This document shows, one piece after another, positions 35,550 through 46,522 of a stretch of 51,221 nucleotides of DNA (its first letter is position 1; each line of letters begins with the position of its first letter). The notes below the pieces were generated by a model. It saw only the letters and a list, made by a program, of their open reading frames with translations, made no database searches and was not told where the DNA came from. The position numbers and the translations under genes are program-made. Source of the DNA: an uncultured Rhizobiaceae bacterium. Its GTDB lineage: Bacteria > Pseudomonadota > Alphaproteobacteria > Rhizobiales > Rhizobiaceae. Location of the stretch: contig CAMYMG010000022.1 in assembly GCA_947259295.1 (NCBI GenBank), positions 1-51,221 of the forward strand. The letters are read 5' to 3'.

Positions 35550-36440
35550 ATGACGGCAGCCGACGATTTTCAGGATGTGCCGCCGTTCGAGGTTCGCGCG
35601 GGCGCCGAGCAGCGCGTGCCCTTCGTCTTCAACTCGCCGCATAGCGGCCACCACTATCCCGAACGCTTCCTCGCCATGACCAGGCTCGACCGGTTGGCCA
35701 TCCGCCGCTCCGAGGACTGCTATGTCGACGAACTGTTTGGCGCCGCCGCAGCACTCGGCGCGCCGATGCTGGCGGCCAATTTTCCGCGCGCCTATCTCGA
35801 CGTCAACCGCGAGCCCTGGGAACTCGACCCGCGCATGTTCGTCGAACCAGTGCCGTCCTTTGCCAATATCCGCTCGGCGCGCGTCGCAGGTGGGCTCGGC
35901 ACCGTGCCCAAGCTGGTCGGCGAGGGGCTCGACATCTATCACGGCCGGCTGCCGCTGGCCGAAGCACTCGGGCGCATCGAAGCCGTCTACCGGCCCTATC
36001 ACGAGACGCTGAAGCGGCTGCTGACGCGCACGCACGCGTCCTTCGGCCATGCCGTGCTGGTCGACTGCCACTCGATGCCGGCCAGCATTCGCGTCGGCGA
36101 GGCGGGCGTCCGGCCGGACTTCATCGTCGGCGACCGCTTTGGTGCGTCGGCGGCGCCGGCGCTTACCGAGCATGCGATCGGCACGCTGATGTCGATGGGC
36201 TACACGGTTGCCCACAACAAGCCCTATGCCGGCGGTTTCATTACCGAACACTATGGGCGGCCGGGCCGTGGCCTGCATGCCATCCAGATCGAGATCAATC
36301 GCGGCCTCTACATGAACGAGCGCACGCTGCACCGCTCGTCCGGCTTCGAGGCGTTGGCCGACGATCTGGCGCGGTTTTCGTCCGAATTGATGGCCCTGCC
36401 GGCGGCCGATTTGCGCGATCTGCCGCTGGCGGCGGAATAG
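35550..36440 (+). CDS. N-formylglutamate amidohydrolase-family protein (second copy)
   Basis: 296 residues from ATG 35550; longer frames reach into the upstream regulatory region. The metal/substrate motifs are VFNSPHSGHHYPERFL and VLVDCHSMPAS, with the family segments NFPRAYLDVNREPWELDPRM and QIEINRGLYMNE. It resembles true HutG-type enzymes more than the copy at 17616, but no hut genes flank it. It is the gene directly before the small RNA, transcribed towards it. Confidence 0.88.
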   Translation: MTAADDFQDVPPFEVRAGAEQRVPFVFNSPHSGHHYPERFLAMTRLDRLAIRRSEDCYVDELFGAAAALGAPMLAANFPRAYLDVNREPWELDPRMFVEPVPSFANIRSARVAGGLGTVPKLVGEGLDIYHGRLPLAEALGRIEAVYRPYHETLKRLLTRTHASFGHAVLVDCHSMPASIRVGEAGVRPDFIVGDRFGASAAPALTEHAIGTLMSMGYTVAHNKPYAGGFITEHYGRPGRGLHAIQIEINRGLYMNERTLHRSSGFEALADDLARFSSELMALPAADLRDLPLAAE

Positions 36441-36466
36441 CAGCACCAAGCCCACAGAGCGGCAGG

Positions 36467-36499
36467 AAAAAAAAGACCGCATCGGTCTACGATGCGGTC
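36467..36499 (-). terminator. Intrinsic terminator of the small RNA
   Basis: GACCGCATCG (36475-36484), loop GTCTA, CGATGCGGTC (36490-36499) form a perfect 10-bp stem. Read on the minus strand it is followed by eight T residues (36474-36467), so it stops minus-strand transcription only. Confidence 0.85.
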
Positions 36500-36550
36500 G
36501 AAGTCTAGGGAGGAAACGCCCAAGGAGGGCATGAACAGGAAAACCTGTTC
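36467..36550 (-). ncRNA. mmgR: Small RNA, suhB/mmgR (alpha-r8) family
   Basis: A sigma70 promoter on the minus strand (36585-36558) is followed about 84 nt later by a perfect intrinsic terminator: stem 36475-36484 with 36490-36499, then eight T (A run at 36467-36474). The unpaired part carries CTCC-type motifs (minus strand GTTTCCTCCCTAGAC) able to bind ribosome sites. Promoter, length, motif and the position beside an inositol-monophosphatase-family gene (hisN) match the suhB/mmgR RNA family, whose founding member in Sinorhizobium limits polyhydroxybutyrate granule build-up. Start near 36550 is inferred from the promoter. No protein is encoded. Confidence 0.75.
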
Positions 36551-36557
36551 GACTCAA

Positions 36558-36585
36558 AATTTATTGTGCAACGCACAAATGTCAA
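36558..36585 (-). promoter_or_regulatory. Sigma70 promoter of the small RNA
   Basis: On the minus strand TTGACA (36585-36580), a 16-bp spacer and TAAATT (36563-36558) stand directly before the predicted RNA start near 36550. The spacer contains the palindrome TGTGCGTTGCACA, which may bind a regulator. Confidence 0.65.
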
Positions 36586-36666
36586 TTGTTTTCGGCTTGA
36601 TCAGCCTGTGAAAAACGCTGCGAACTGACAAGAGTGTTGCGATTTGACAACAGTTGGAGATGGGGT

Positions 36667-37464
36667 TTGGAGATTTCAGCCGACTTTCTGCGGCGCCTGG
36701 CGCAAGCAGCCGCGGAGCAGACGCTGCCGCGATTCCGCCAGTTCGGCGACGTGTCGAACAAGCTGAGCGGCGGATTCGATCCCGTCACCGAGGCCGACCG
36801 CGAAGCGGAGCAGGCCATTCGCGCGATGATCCGCACCGAATATCCCGGCCACGGCATCCTCGGCGAGGAGTTCGGCTCCGAGCAGGCCGAGAGCGAGCAT
36901 GTCTGGGTAATCGACCCGATTGACGGCACGCGCTCCTTCATCTCCGGCATTCCGCTCTGGGGCACCCTGATTGGCCTGACACGCAATGGTGACGCGGTCG
37001 CCGGCATGATGGCGCAGCCTTTCATCGGCGAACTGTTCCACGCGGTCGGTGGCGAGGCCTGGTACGAGGGGCCCGGCGGCACACGGCGCCTGTCGACGCG
37101 CAAGACGCTGTCGCTCGCCGATGCGACGCTGTGCACCACGACCCCGTCGCTGTTTGCCGGGGCGCGACGCGGCGCCTATGACCGGCTCGAAACCGCGGTC
37201 CGGCTGCCGCGCTACGGCACCGACTGCTACGCCTATGCGATGCTGGCTGCCGGTCACATCGACCTCGTCGTCGAGGTCGGCCTGCAATCCTACGATATCG
37301 TGGCGCTGATCCCGATCATCGAGGCGGCCGGCGGCATGATCACGAGCTGGGACGGCGGGCCGGCGGAAGCCGGCGGCGAAATCGTCGCGGCGGCAACACC
37401 GGAACTGCACGAAGCGGCCATGGACATCCTGCACGCGCCGGCGCCGGCGGCAGCGGCCGGCTGA
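36667..37464 (+). CDS. hisN: Histidinol-phosphatase (inositol monophosphatase type)
   Basis: 265 residues from a TTG start with GGAG (36656-36659) 7 nt upstream; the product then begins MEISADFL, the family's usual start. Metal-binding sites are GEEFGSE (Glu67-Glu68) and VIDPIDGTRSFISGIPLWGT (Asp83, Asp86, Thr88), then the C-terminal QSYDIVALIPIIEAAGG with the last metal Asp. DGTRSFISG points to HisN rather than to true inositol monophosphatase SuhB. It makes histidinol in histidine synthesis. Other his genes are not in the window. Confidence 0.9.
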   Translation: MEISADFLRRLAQAAAEQTLPRFRQFGDVSNKLSGGFDPVTEADREAEQAIRAMIRTEYPGHGILGEEFGSEQAESEHVWVIDPIDGTRSFISGIPLWGTLIGLTRNGDAVAGMMAQPFIGELFHAVGGEAWYEGPGGTRRLSTRKTLSLADATLCTTTPSLFAGARRGAYDRLETAVRLPRYGTDCYAYAMLAAGHIDLVVEVGLQSYDIVALIPIIEAAGGMITSWDGGPAEAGGEIVAAATPELHEAAMDILHAPAPAAAAG

Positions 37465-37467
37465 GGC

Positions 37468-38424
37468 TCAGACGGTCTCGTCGGAGCCCGGAACGAAGGC
37501 GTCGAAGGCGGCGAGCAATTGCTCGCGAAAGATGTCGGCCTCCTGCAGCAGTTCGTGACGCGCGCCGATGATGGTCAGGATCGAGCCGCCGCGCAGGCGG
37601 CGGGCATAATCGGCAATGTCGTGGTTGGATACGATCTCGTCGGCGCCGGCGGCCACGAACATCACCGGGATCTGGATGCGGGTGATGAAGTCCGGGTCCT
37701 TGACGGCGAGCGCGGCTTCCGCTGCCGCATGGATCCAGCGGACCGTCGGGCCGCCCAGCGCCAGTTCGGGATGGTTCTCGTAGATGCCGGTATTGCGGCT
37801 GTAGCGGGCGATGTCGGTGGTCAGCTTGTTGGTGGCGAAGGGCGGCGTGCGGCGCGGGCGCGGTCCCCAGGCGCCATACATCCGGCCGAGCCCGAGCAGG
37901 CACAGAAAGCCGGTCAGCCGGCGCATCGTGCTGATGGCGAAGGGCATGCTCTTGTAGCTCAGGAAGGGTGCCGACAGCACCATGCGCTGCACCCGGTTGA
38001 TCAGCGACGGCGTCGCCAGCAACGCGATCAGCGCACCGGTCGAATGCGCCAGGATGTAATAGGGGCCGCGGCTGTCGGGTAGCACGACTTCCTCGAAGAA
38101 CTGGTCGAGATCGCGCACATAGTCGCGGAAACTGTTCACATGGCCGCGCTGTCTGTCACGCAGCAGACGGTCCGAGCCGCCCTGGCCGCGCCAGTCGAGA
38201 ATGGCGGTCGCAAAGCCGCGTTCCGACAGGTTTCTGGCGGTCTCGAAATACTTCTCGATGCATTCGTTGCGGCCGGCAAGCAGGATCACCGTGCCCTTGA
38301 GCGGCCGCGCCACCGCGGCGAACAGGCCATAGCGCAGCCTGACCCCGTCGTGCGCGGTGAAATAACCGCCGCTCGCCTTTTCCGGGATGGGATTGCCGGG
38401 AGTCTCGTAGAACAGATCGGTCAT
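37468..38424 (-). CDS. Serine alpha/beta hydrolase (monoacylglycerol lipase/lysophospholipase type)
   Basis: 318 residues. Oxyanion segment LLAGRNECIEKYFETARNL, nucleophile Ser128 in ILAHSTGALIALLA (GxSxG with the first Gly as Ala), acid Asp in VAAGADEIVSNHDI and His in TIIGARHELLQEAD. This is the pattern of PldB/monoglyceride-lipase-like hydrolases. It converges on hisN, with a 3-bp gap. Membrane lipid turnover is likely; the substrate is not known. Confidence 0.87.
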   Translation of the reverse strand: MTDLFYETPGNPIPEKASGGYFTAHDGVRLRYGLFAAVARPLKGTVILLAGRNECIEKYFETARNLSERGFATAILDWRGQGGSDRLLRDRQRGHVNSFRDYVRDLDQFFEEVVLPDSRGPYYILAHSTGALIALLATPSLINRVQRMVLSAPFLSYKSMPFAISTMRRLTGFLCLLGLGRMYGAWGPRPRRTPPFATNKLTTDIARYSRNTGIYENHPELALGGPTVRWIHAAAEAALAVKDPDFITRIQIPVMFVAAGADEIVSNHDIADYARRLRGGSILTIIGARHELLQEADIFREQLLAAFDAFVPGSDETV

Positions 38425-38526
38425 GCAACGCTGTTGACGGGTTTCGCGCGCCAGAGCCGGGACGCGGTCACGGTGATAGAAAGCGCAGCTTTTAAAAGCA
38501 AGGAATTCCGGGGAAGGGGGAGTAGC

Positions 38527-38637
38527 TCAAAAAGCAAGGCCGGAAGCCGCCAGCGGCGAACTTCCGACCTCTGTCGACCCGTGAGGAAGGGACGTTACAC
38601 CCGGGTCGGCCTCGTCGCGATGCGGCCTGTAGCGCAT
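38527..38637 (-). other. Possible 36-residue small ORF or small RNA 3' part
   Basis: On the minus strand ATG 38637 has AAGGA 6 nt upstream (38648-38644) and encodes 36 residues starting MRYRPHRDEADPG and ending ASGLAF; its stop overlaps the T-run of the hairpin at 38530-38569. No family is recognised. An RNA gene without translation is an equal alternative, because the upstream part folds into a branched structure; no clear promoter was found. Confidence 0.3.
38530..38569 (-). terminator. Minus-strand terminator-like hairpin
   Basis: On the minus strand GGTCGGAAG pairs with CTTCCGGCC (38561-38569 with 38538-38546; one G-U pair works only in the minus-strand RNA), with an inner CGCC/GGCG stem, and is followed by TTGCTTTTTGAG. 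A transcript on the minus strand is therefore expected to end near 38529. Confidence 0.55.
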
Positions 38638-38747
38638 CGCTTGTCCTTGATGTTGAAAGGAGTTTAGCCGAGGCCGCCTGAATGGGGCCCGAAGGGACGG
38701 TTCACGTCGCGTTCATGCGCGTAGCGAATTTTTTGGCGAAAAAAGCT

Positions 38748-38778
38748 CTTGAAAAGCCGGATTCCCGCACCCAGATTT
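38748..38778 (+). promoter_or_regulatory. RpoH (heat-shock sigma) promoter of hsp20
   Basis: CTTGAAA (38748-38754), a 15-bp spacer and CCCAGATT (38770-38777) resemble the sigma32 consensus CTTGAAA-N11-16-CCCCATNT. The start would be near 38783, giving a leader of about 100 nt. Confidence 0.6.
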
Positions 38779-38782
38779 CCGT

Positions 38783-38884
38783 TGCGGTCGCCACATCAGG
38801 GGCCGCTGGTCCAGACGGAACGCCAGCTTGGGTTTCGCCATCGGATCAAACCACGGAAACGTTGCTCAACAGGAGAACAAACCC
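38783..38884 (+). promoter_or_regulatory. ROSE-like RNA thermometer in the hsp20 leader
   Basis: The roughly 100-nt leader can fold into several stems, including GGTTT...AAACC (about 38831-38853) and a last hairpin in which TTGCT (38862-38866) faces the ribosome site AGGAG (38871-38875) across CAAC. The TTGCT/anti-Shine-Dalgarno arrangement, with a G opposite the ribosome-site G, is the hallmark of ROSE elements that melt on heat shock in rhizobial small heat-shock genes. Confidence 0.7.
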
Positions 38885-39352
38885 ATGCGTCACGTTGATT
38901 TTTCCCCCCTCTATCGTTCCACCGTCGGCTTCGACCGGCTCTTCACCATGCTGGACTCGCTGGCCCAGCCCGACACCGCGCAGACCTACCCGCCCTATAA
39001 CATCGAGCGGACCGGCGAAGACGCCTACCGCATCTCGATGGCGGTCGCCGGCTTCTCCGACAAGGACATTGCCATCGAAGCGCACCGCAACGTGCTGAGC
39101 GTCAAGGGCGAGCGCAGCGACGAGTCGAATGGCGAAGGTTCGGAAGTGCTTTATCGCGGCATCGCCGCGCGCACCTTCGAGCGTCGCTTCCAGCTTGCCG
39201 ACCATGTCGAAGTTGTAGGCGCGGAACTGAAGAACGGCCTGCTCCATATCGATCTCAAGCGCTCGGTTCCCGAGGAACTGAAGCCGCGCAAGATCGAGAT
39301 TTCGGCAGGTTCGAAGGACGCCAAGCAGATCGAGGCCAAGGCTGCTGCCTAA
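38885..39352 (+). CDS. hsp20: Small heat-shock protein (Hsp20/IbpA type)
   Basis: 155 residues from ATG 38885 behind AGGAG. The N-terminal arm has FSPLYRSTVGFDRLFTMLDS. The alpha-crystallin domain runs from YPPYNIERTGEDAYRISMAV through GIAARTFERRFQLADHVEVV to LKNGLLHIDLKRSVPEELKP. It is an ATP-independent holdase that keeps unfolding proteins soluble. A strong RpoH-like promoter and ROSE-like leader upstream explain heat induction. Confidence 0.93.
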   Translation: MRHVDFSPLYRSTVGFDRLFTMLDSLAQPDTAQTYPPYNIERTGEDAYRISMAVAGFSDKDIAIEAHRNVLSVKGERSDESNGEGSEVLYRGIAARTFERRFQLADHVEVVGAELKNGLLHIDLKRSVPEELKPRKIEISAGSKDAKQIEAKAAA

Positions 39353-39374
39353 GCTTCTCTGAGTGGCTTTGCGG

Positions 39375-39404
39375 GGGCGGCGCTTCGGCGCCGCCCTTTT
39401 TTTT
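39375..39404 (+). terminator. Intrinsic terminator after hsp20
   Basis: GGGCGGCGC (39375-39383), TTCG tetraloop, GCGCCGCCC (39388-39396) and eight T (39397-39404) make a textbook intrinsic terminator, 22 bp past the stop codon. Confidence 0.95.
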
Positions 39405-39407
39405 CGT

Positions 39408-40457
39408 TCAGGCGATGAGGCTGCCGAAATCGTCGACGTCGGCGGTCGTGGTGGCATAGCTGGTGACGAAGCGGCAGAGCTTTTCGTCGGAGCCAATGTC
39501 ACCGGCAAACCAGTGCGGCGTCGGCCAGTCGTAGAAGCGGGCACCCTTGGCCTGCAATTCCGGGATCCGGTCGGCCTGCATGATGGCGAACACCTCGTTG
39601 GCTTGCGGTTCCCAGGCGAGCCGCAGCGAGTTCGAGGCGCGCATCGACTGCGCAAGCCGTGCCGCCATGGAGTTGGCGTGCGTGGCATTTTCCAACCACA
39701 GCCCGTCCTCGAAATAGGCCTCGAACTGCGCCGCGATGAAGCGCGACTTCGAGAAAAGCTGCGCTGCCCGCTTGCGGATGAAGGCAAATTCGTTGGCTCG
39801 GTCGAGGTCGAACAGGATCACCGCCTCGGCACACCAGCAGCCATTCTTGGTGCCGCCGAAGGAAACCATGTCGACGCCGCGCTTCCAGGTCATTTCAGCC
39901 GCCGTCGTGCCGAGTGCCACCAGCGCGTTGGCGAAGCGGGCGCCGTCCATGTGGAGCGGCAGGCGATGCGCCTTCGCGATCGACGATATGCGGTCGATGT
40001 CGTCGAGGCTGTAAAGCGTGCCGATCTCCGTCGCCTGGGTGATCGATACCGCCGCCGGCCGTCCCGTATGCACGAATTCCGGCACGAAGCGGCCGATTGC
40101 GCGCTCGAGATTTTTCGGATCGATGCGGCCGAGCGCGCCGTCTACGCCGTGCAGCCGCGAGCCGCCCATGAAATATTCCGGGGCGCCGCATTCGTCTTCC
40201 ATGACATGCGATTCGCGGTGGCAGAAGGAGAGGCCGCCAGGCTTGTCGACCGAGACCAGCGAGAGGGCATTCGCCGCGGTGCCTGTCCCGACGAAGAAGA
40301 CAGCCACCTCGCGCTCGAAGATTTCCGAGAATTTTTCGGTCACCTGCCTGTCGAGATCGCCGCTGCCATAGGCCGGTTCGAAACCCGATGCATGCGTCGA
40401 CAAGGCGGCCGCGATCTTGGGATGGGCGCCGGCCCAGTTGTCGGATGAGAATATCAC
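39408..40457 (-). CDS. Low-specificity L-threonine aldolase
   Basis: 349 residues from a GTG start at 40457-40455 with AGGA 8 nt upstream, giving the usual MIFSSDNWAGAHPKIAAAL start; an ATG at 40496 has no ribosome site. Pyridoxal-phosphate Lys204 lies in VSFGGTKNGCW and the ring-nitrogen Asp171 in LHMDGARFANALVALG. The fold-type I aldolase family splits L-threonine or L-allo-threonine to glycine and acetaldehyde in the cytoplasm. It converges with hsp20 behind the shared terminator. Confidence 0.9.
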   Translation of the reverse strand: MIFSSDNWAGAHPKIAAALSTHASGFEPAYGSGDLDRQVTEKFSEIFEREVAVFFVGTGTAANALSLVSVDKPGGLSFCHRESHVMEDECGAPEYFMGGSRLHGVDGALGRIDPKNLERAIGRFVPEFVHTGRPAAVSITQATEIGTLYSLDDIDRISSIAKAHRLPLHMDGARFANALVALGTTAAEMTWKRGVDMVSFGGTKNGCWCAEAVILFDLDRANEFAFIRKRAAQLFSKSRFIAAQFEAYFEDGLWLENATHANSMAARLAQSMRASNSLRLAWEPQANEVFAIMQADRIPELQAKGARFYDWPTPHWFAGDIGSDEKLCRFVTSYATTTADVDDFGSLIA

Positions 40458-40824
40458 GGAGCTGTTCCTGGAGGCTGTTTGGACTGGCGGCGACATGGCG
40501 GGTTTTTGGGCGCCGGATCAAGGGCCACCGGCAGAAATTTGCAGGGCGCCGAAAACGGCCGATCCGGCCCTCGCGACCGGAAACTGCGCAAGGTGCGGCC
40601 TGGGCGGAATTTTATTTCGTCGGGACCTGCGCAGGGGTGTGAATCGGTCTTGTGCGGGCGGCCGATTTCTGCAATAAGGATTTTAGGACAGCAATGCTGT
40701 CTTATTTATCTGGCGATGCAAGGCGGAATGTGGCGTATAGTTGATGACGCCTGTCCGCCCTTCTGCGTGAATCGCATCGGCCGGAACCAGAGCGCCCCCA
40801 AGGGCACGGAACGGAGGATTTGCG
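40458..40824. other. 367-bp gap upstream of gltB
   Basis: It contains the leader of the divergent threonine aldolase gene, an AT-rich stretch near 40672-40712 and the palindrome listed at 40687-40701. The gltB ribosome site GGAGGA lies 7 nt before its ATG. No small gene or RNA is apparent. Confidence 0.5.
40687..40701 (+). promoter_or_regulatory. Perfect palindrome upstream of gltB, candidate operator
   Basis: GACAGCA-A-TGCTGTC is a perfect 7+1+7 inverted repeat with partly symmetric TA flanks in AT-rich DNA, 124 bp upstream of the gltB ATG. Lrp/AsnC-family operators have this size, and gltB is a known Lrp target in E. coli, so such a regulator is possible here. Confidence 0.5.
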
Positions 40825-45531
<4,707 letters not shown>

Positions 45532-45569
45532 TTCATGCAATAAAATGCCCGTTCCGAAGGAGGCACCGC

Positions 45570-45791
45570 ATGCCTTGGAAGAATGAGTATCGGGAAGGTT
45601 TGGTGGAGATCGTTGACGGCAAGCGCTTCGTACGAATACCGGACGATTTCGTTCTTGTCGGTACTGCGATTTCCATTTGTCAGACGCGGGATGGAACGAT
45701 CACGATCTTCCCGGCTACTGAGCGAGGAAAGCGAGCGCTGGACTCTTTCGCTCTATTCTGTGATTGGACCGAAGATGAAAGCAGTGGTTGA
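45570..45791 (+). CDS. AbrB/SpoVT-like (VapB-type) orphan antitoxin
   Basis: 73 residues from ATG 45570 with GGAGG upstream. The swapped-hairpin AbrB pattern is seen in RFVRIPDDFVLVGTAISICQ followed by DGTITIFPATERGK, then a short tail DSFALFCDWTEDE that could bind a toxin. No PIN toxin follows at once; the next gene is a DUF433 protein 82 bp away. It starts 38 bp after the gltB stop, on the same strand. It may be a remnant of a VapBC pair or an orphan regulator. Confidence 0.65.
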   Translation: MPWKNEYREGLVEIVDGKRFVRIPDDFVLVGTAISICQTRDGTITIFPATERGKRALDSFALFCDWTEDESSG

Positions 45792-45873
45792 GGAGGACGA
45801 CCGGTTGGATAATCGAATCTGCGGCAAACTCCGTGAAGCGCAGCCGCGATTGTAACCGGACGACCAGAGTGAG

Positions 45874-46113
45874 ATGACCATGACGAATGTCGAGAAACCT
45901 CGGATCGTTTCTGATCCCGCGATCATGATGGGAAAGCCGACGATCAGCGGCACCCGCATTACGGTCGAACACATCCTGCGGATGTTCGCTGCCGGTCACA
46001 CCGAGGAATCGATTCTCATGGCTCACCCTCAACTGAACGTCGAGGCGATAAGGGCCGCCCAAACCTACGCTGCCGACAGCCTGTCGGACTGGCGGGTCAT
46101 AGCGGCCGAATGA
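45874..46113 (+). CDS. DUF433 antitoxin
   Basis: 79 residues. The DUF433 winged-helix-like pattern is seen in IVSDPAIMMGKPTISGTRIT (often followed by VEHILRMFAAG). Members pair with DUF5615 PIN-like toxins as predicted type II antitoxins. The next gene begins 2 bp after its stop, and a start at 45880 is an alternative. It lies between gltB and gltD in the same direction. Confidence 0.82.
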   Translation: MTMTNVEKPRIVSDPAIMMGKPTISGTRITVEHILRMFAAGHTEESILMAHPQLNVEAIRAAQTYAADSLSDWRVIAAE

Positions 46114-46114
46114 G

Positions 46115-46483
46115 GTGCCGTTTCTTGTCGACGAATGTGTGCCGAGGCCACTCTTCGACGAACTTCGGGGGCGGTTCGATGATGTTGTCTACGTGGCAGA
46201 TGTCCGCCCTGCTGCATCGGATACCGACGTGCTCGCGTGGGCTGTAGACGAAGAACGTATCTTGGTCACCGAGGACTATGATTTTGGGGAGCTCGTTTTT
46301 CGCAGGCAGTTGCGCGCTCCGGCGGTCGTCATTATCGCTCCCGGAGTTTTGGGTGTGGACCTGGCGGGTGACGCGAAACGGTTGGCGGACCGCTTGGTGA
46401 CCGCCTTCGCCGGCCTTGCAGGGCAACTGACGATCGTCGAAGGTAGGCGCTTGCGCCAGCGACCCTTGACGAAAATGCAATGA
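46115..46483 (+). CDS. DUF5615 PIN-like toxin
   Basis: 122 residues from a GTG start. Acidic PIN-like residues are visible: Asp6-Glu7 in FLVDECVPRPL, Asp36 and Asp38 in AASDTDVLAW, Asp54 and Asp56 in LVTEDYDFGEL. This Mut7-C/DUF5615 type usually pairs with DUF433 antitoxins as a probable RNase. It ends 39 bp before gltD, so the module sits inside the gltBD transcription unit. Its action has not been shown for this protein. Confidence 0.82.
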   Translation: MPFLVDECVPRPLFDELRGRFDDVVYVADVRPAASDTDVLAWAVDEERILVTEDYDFGELVFRRQLRAPAVVIIAPGVLGVDLAGDAKRLADRLVTAFAGLAGQLTIVEGRRLRQRPLTKMQ

Positions 46484-46522
46484 AGTAAGCGCCGTTCTTG
46501 CGGCGGAGAGATGGATTATTCG

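Larger units (their letters stand above)
38425..38884. other. 460-bp gap: structured DNA, possible small RNA/ORF, heat-shock leader
   Basis: From left to right: the start region of the hydrolase gene (minus), a terminator-like hairpin (38530-38569), a branched inverted-repeat set in which CGGCCTCG (38607) pairs with CGAGGCCG (38669-38676) around GCGATGCG/CGCATCGC (38617-38640), the RpoH-like promoter (38748-38778) and the ROSE-like hsp20 leader. No recognised protein gene lies in it. A 36-residue frame on the minus strand is listed separately. Confidence 0.6.

Noticed and set aside
36475..36499. Hairpin as terminator of the upstream hydrolase on the plus strand
   Set aside because: No T-run follows on the plus side; the A-run is upstream, so it ends minus-strand transcription.
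36634..36666. Longer hisN with an upstream TTG start
   Set aside because: It lacks a spaced ribosome site and adds residues not seen in the family; TTG 36667 has GGAG at 7 nt.
38817..38841. GGAAC before hsp20 as an EcfG-type promoter
   Set aside because: The bases at 16 or 17 bp spacing are CCAT, not CGTT; an RpoH-like promoter and ROSE-like leader explain the region better.
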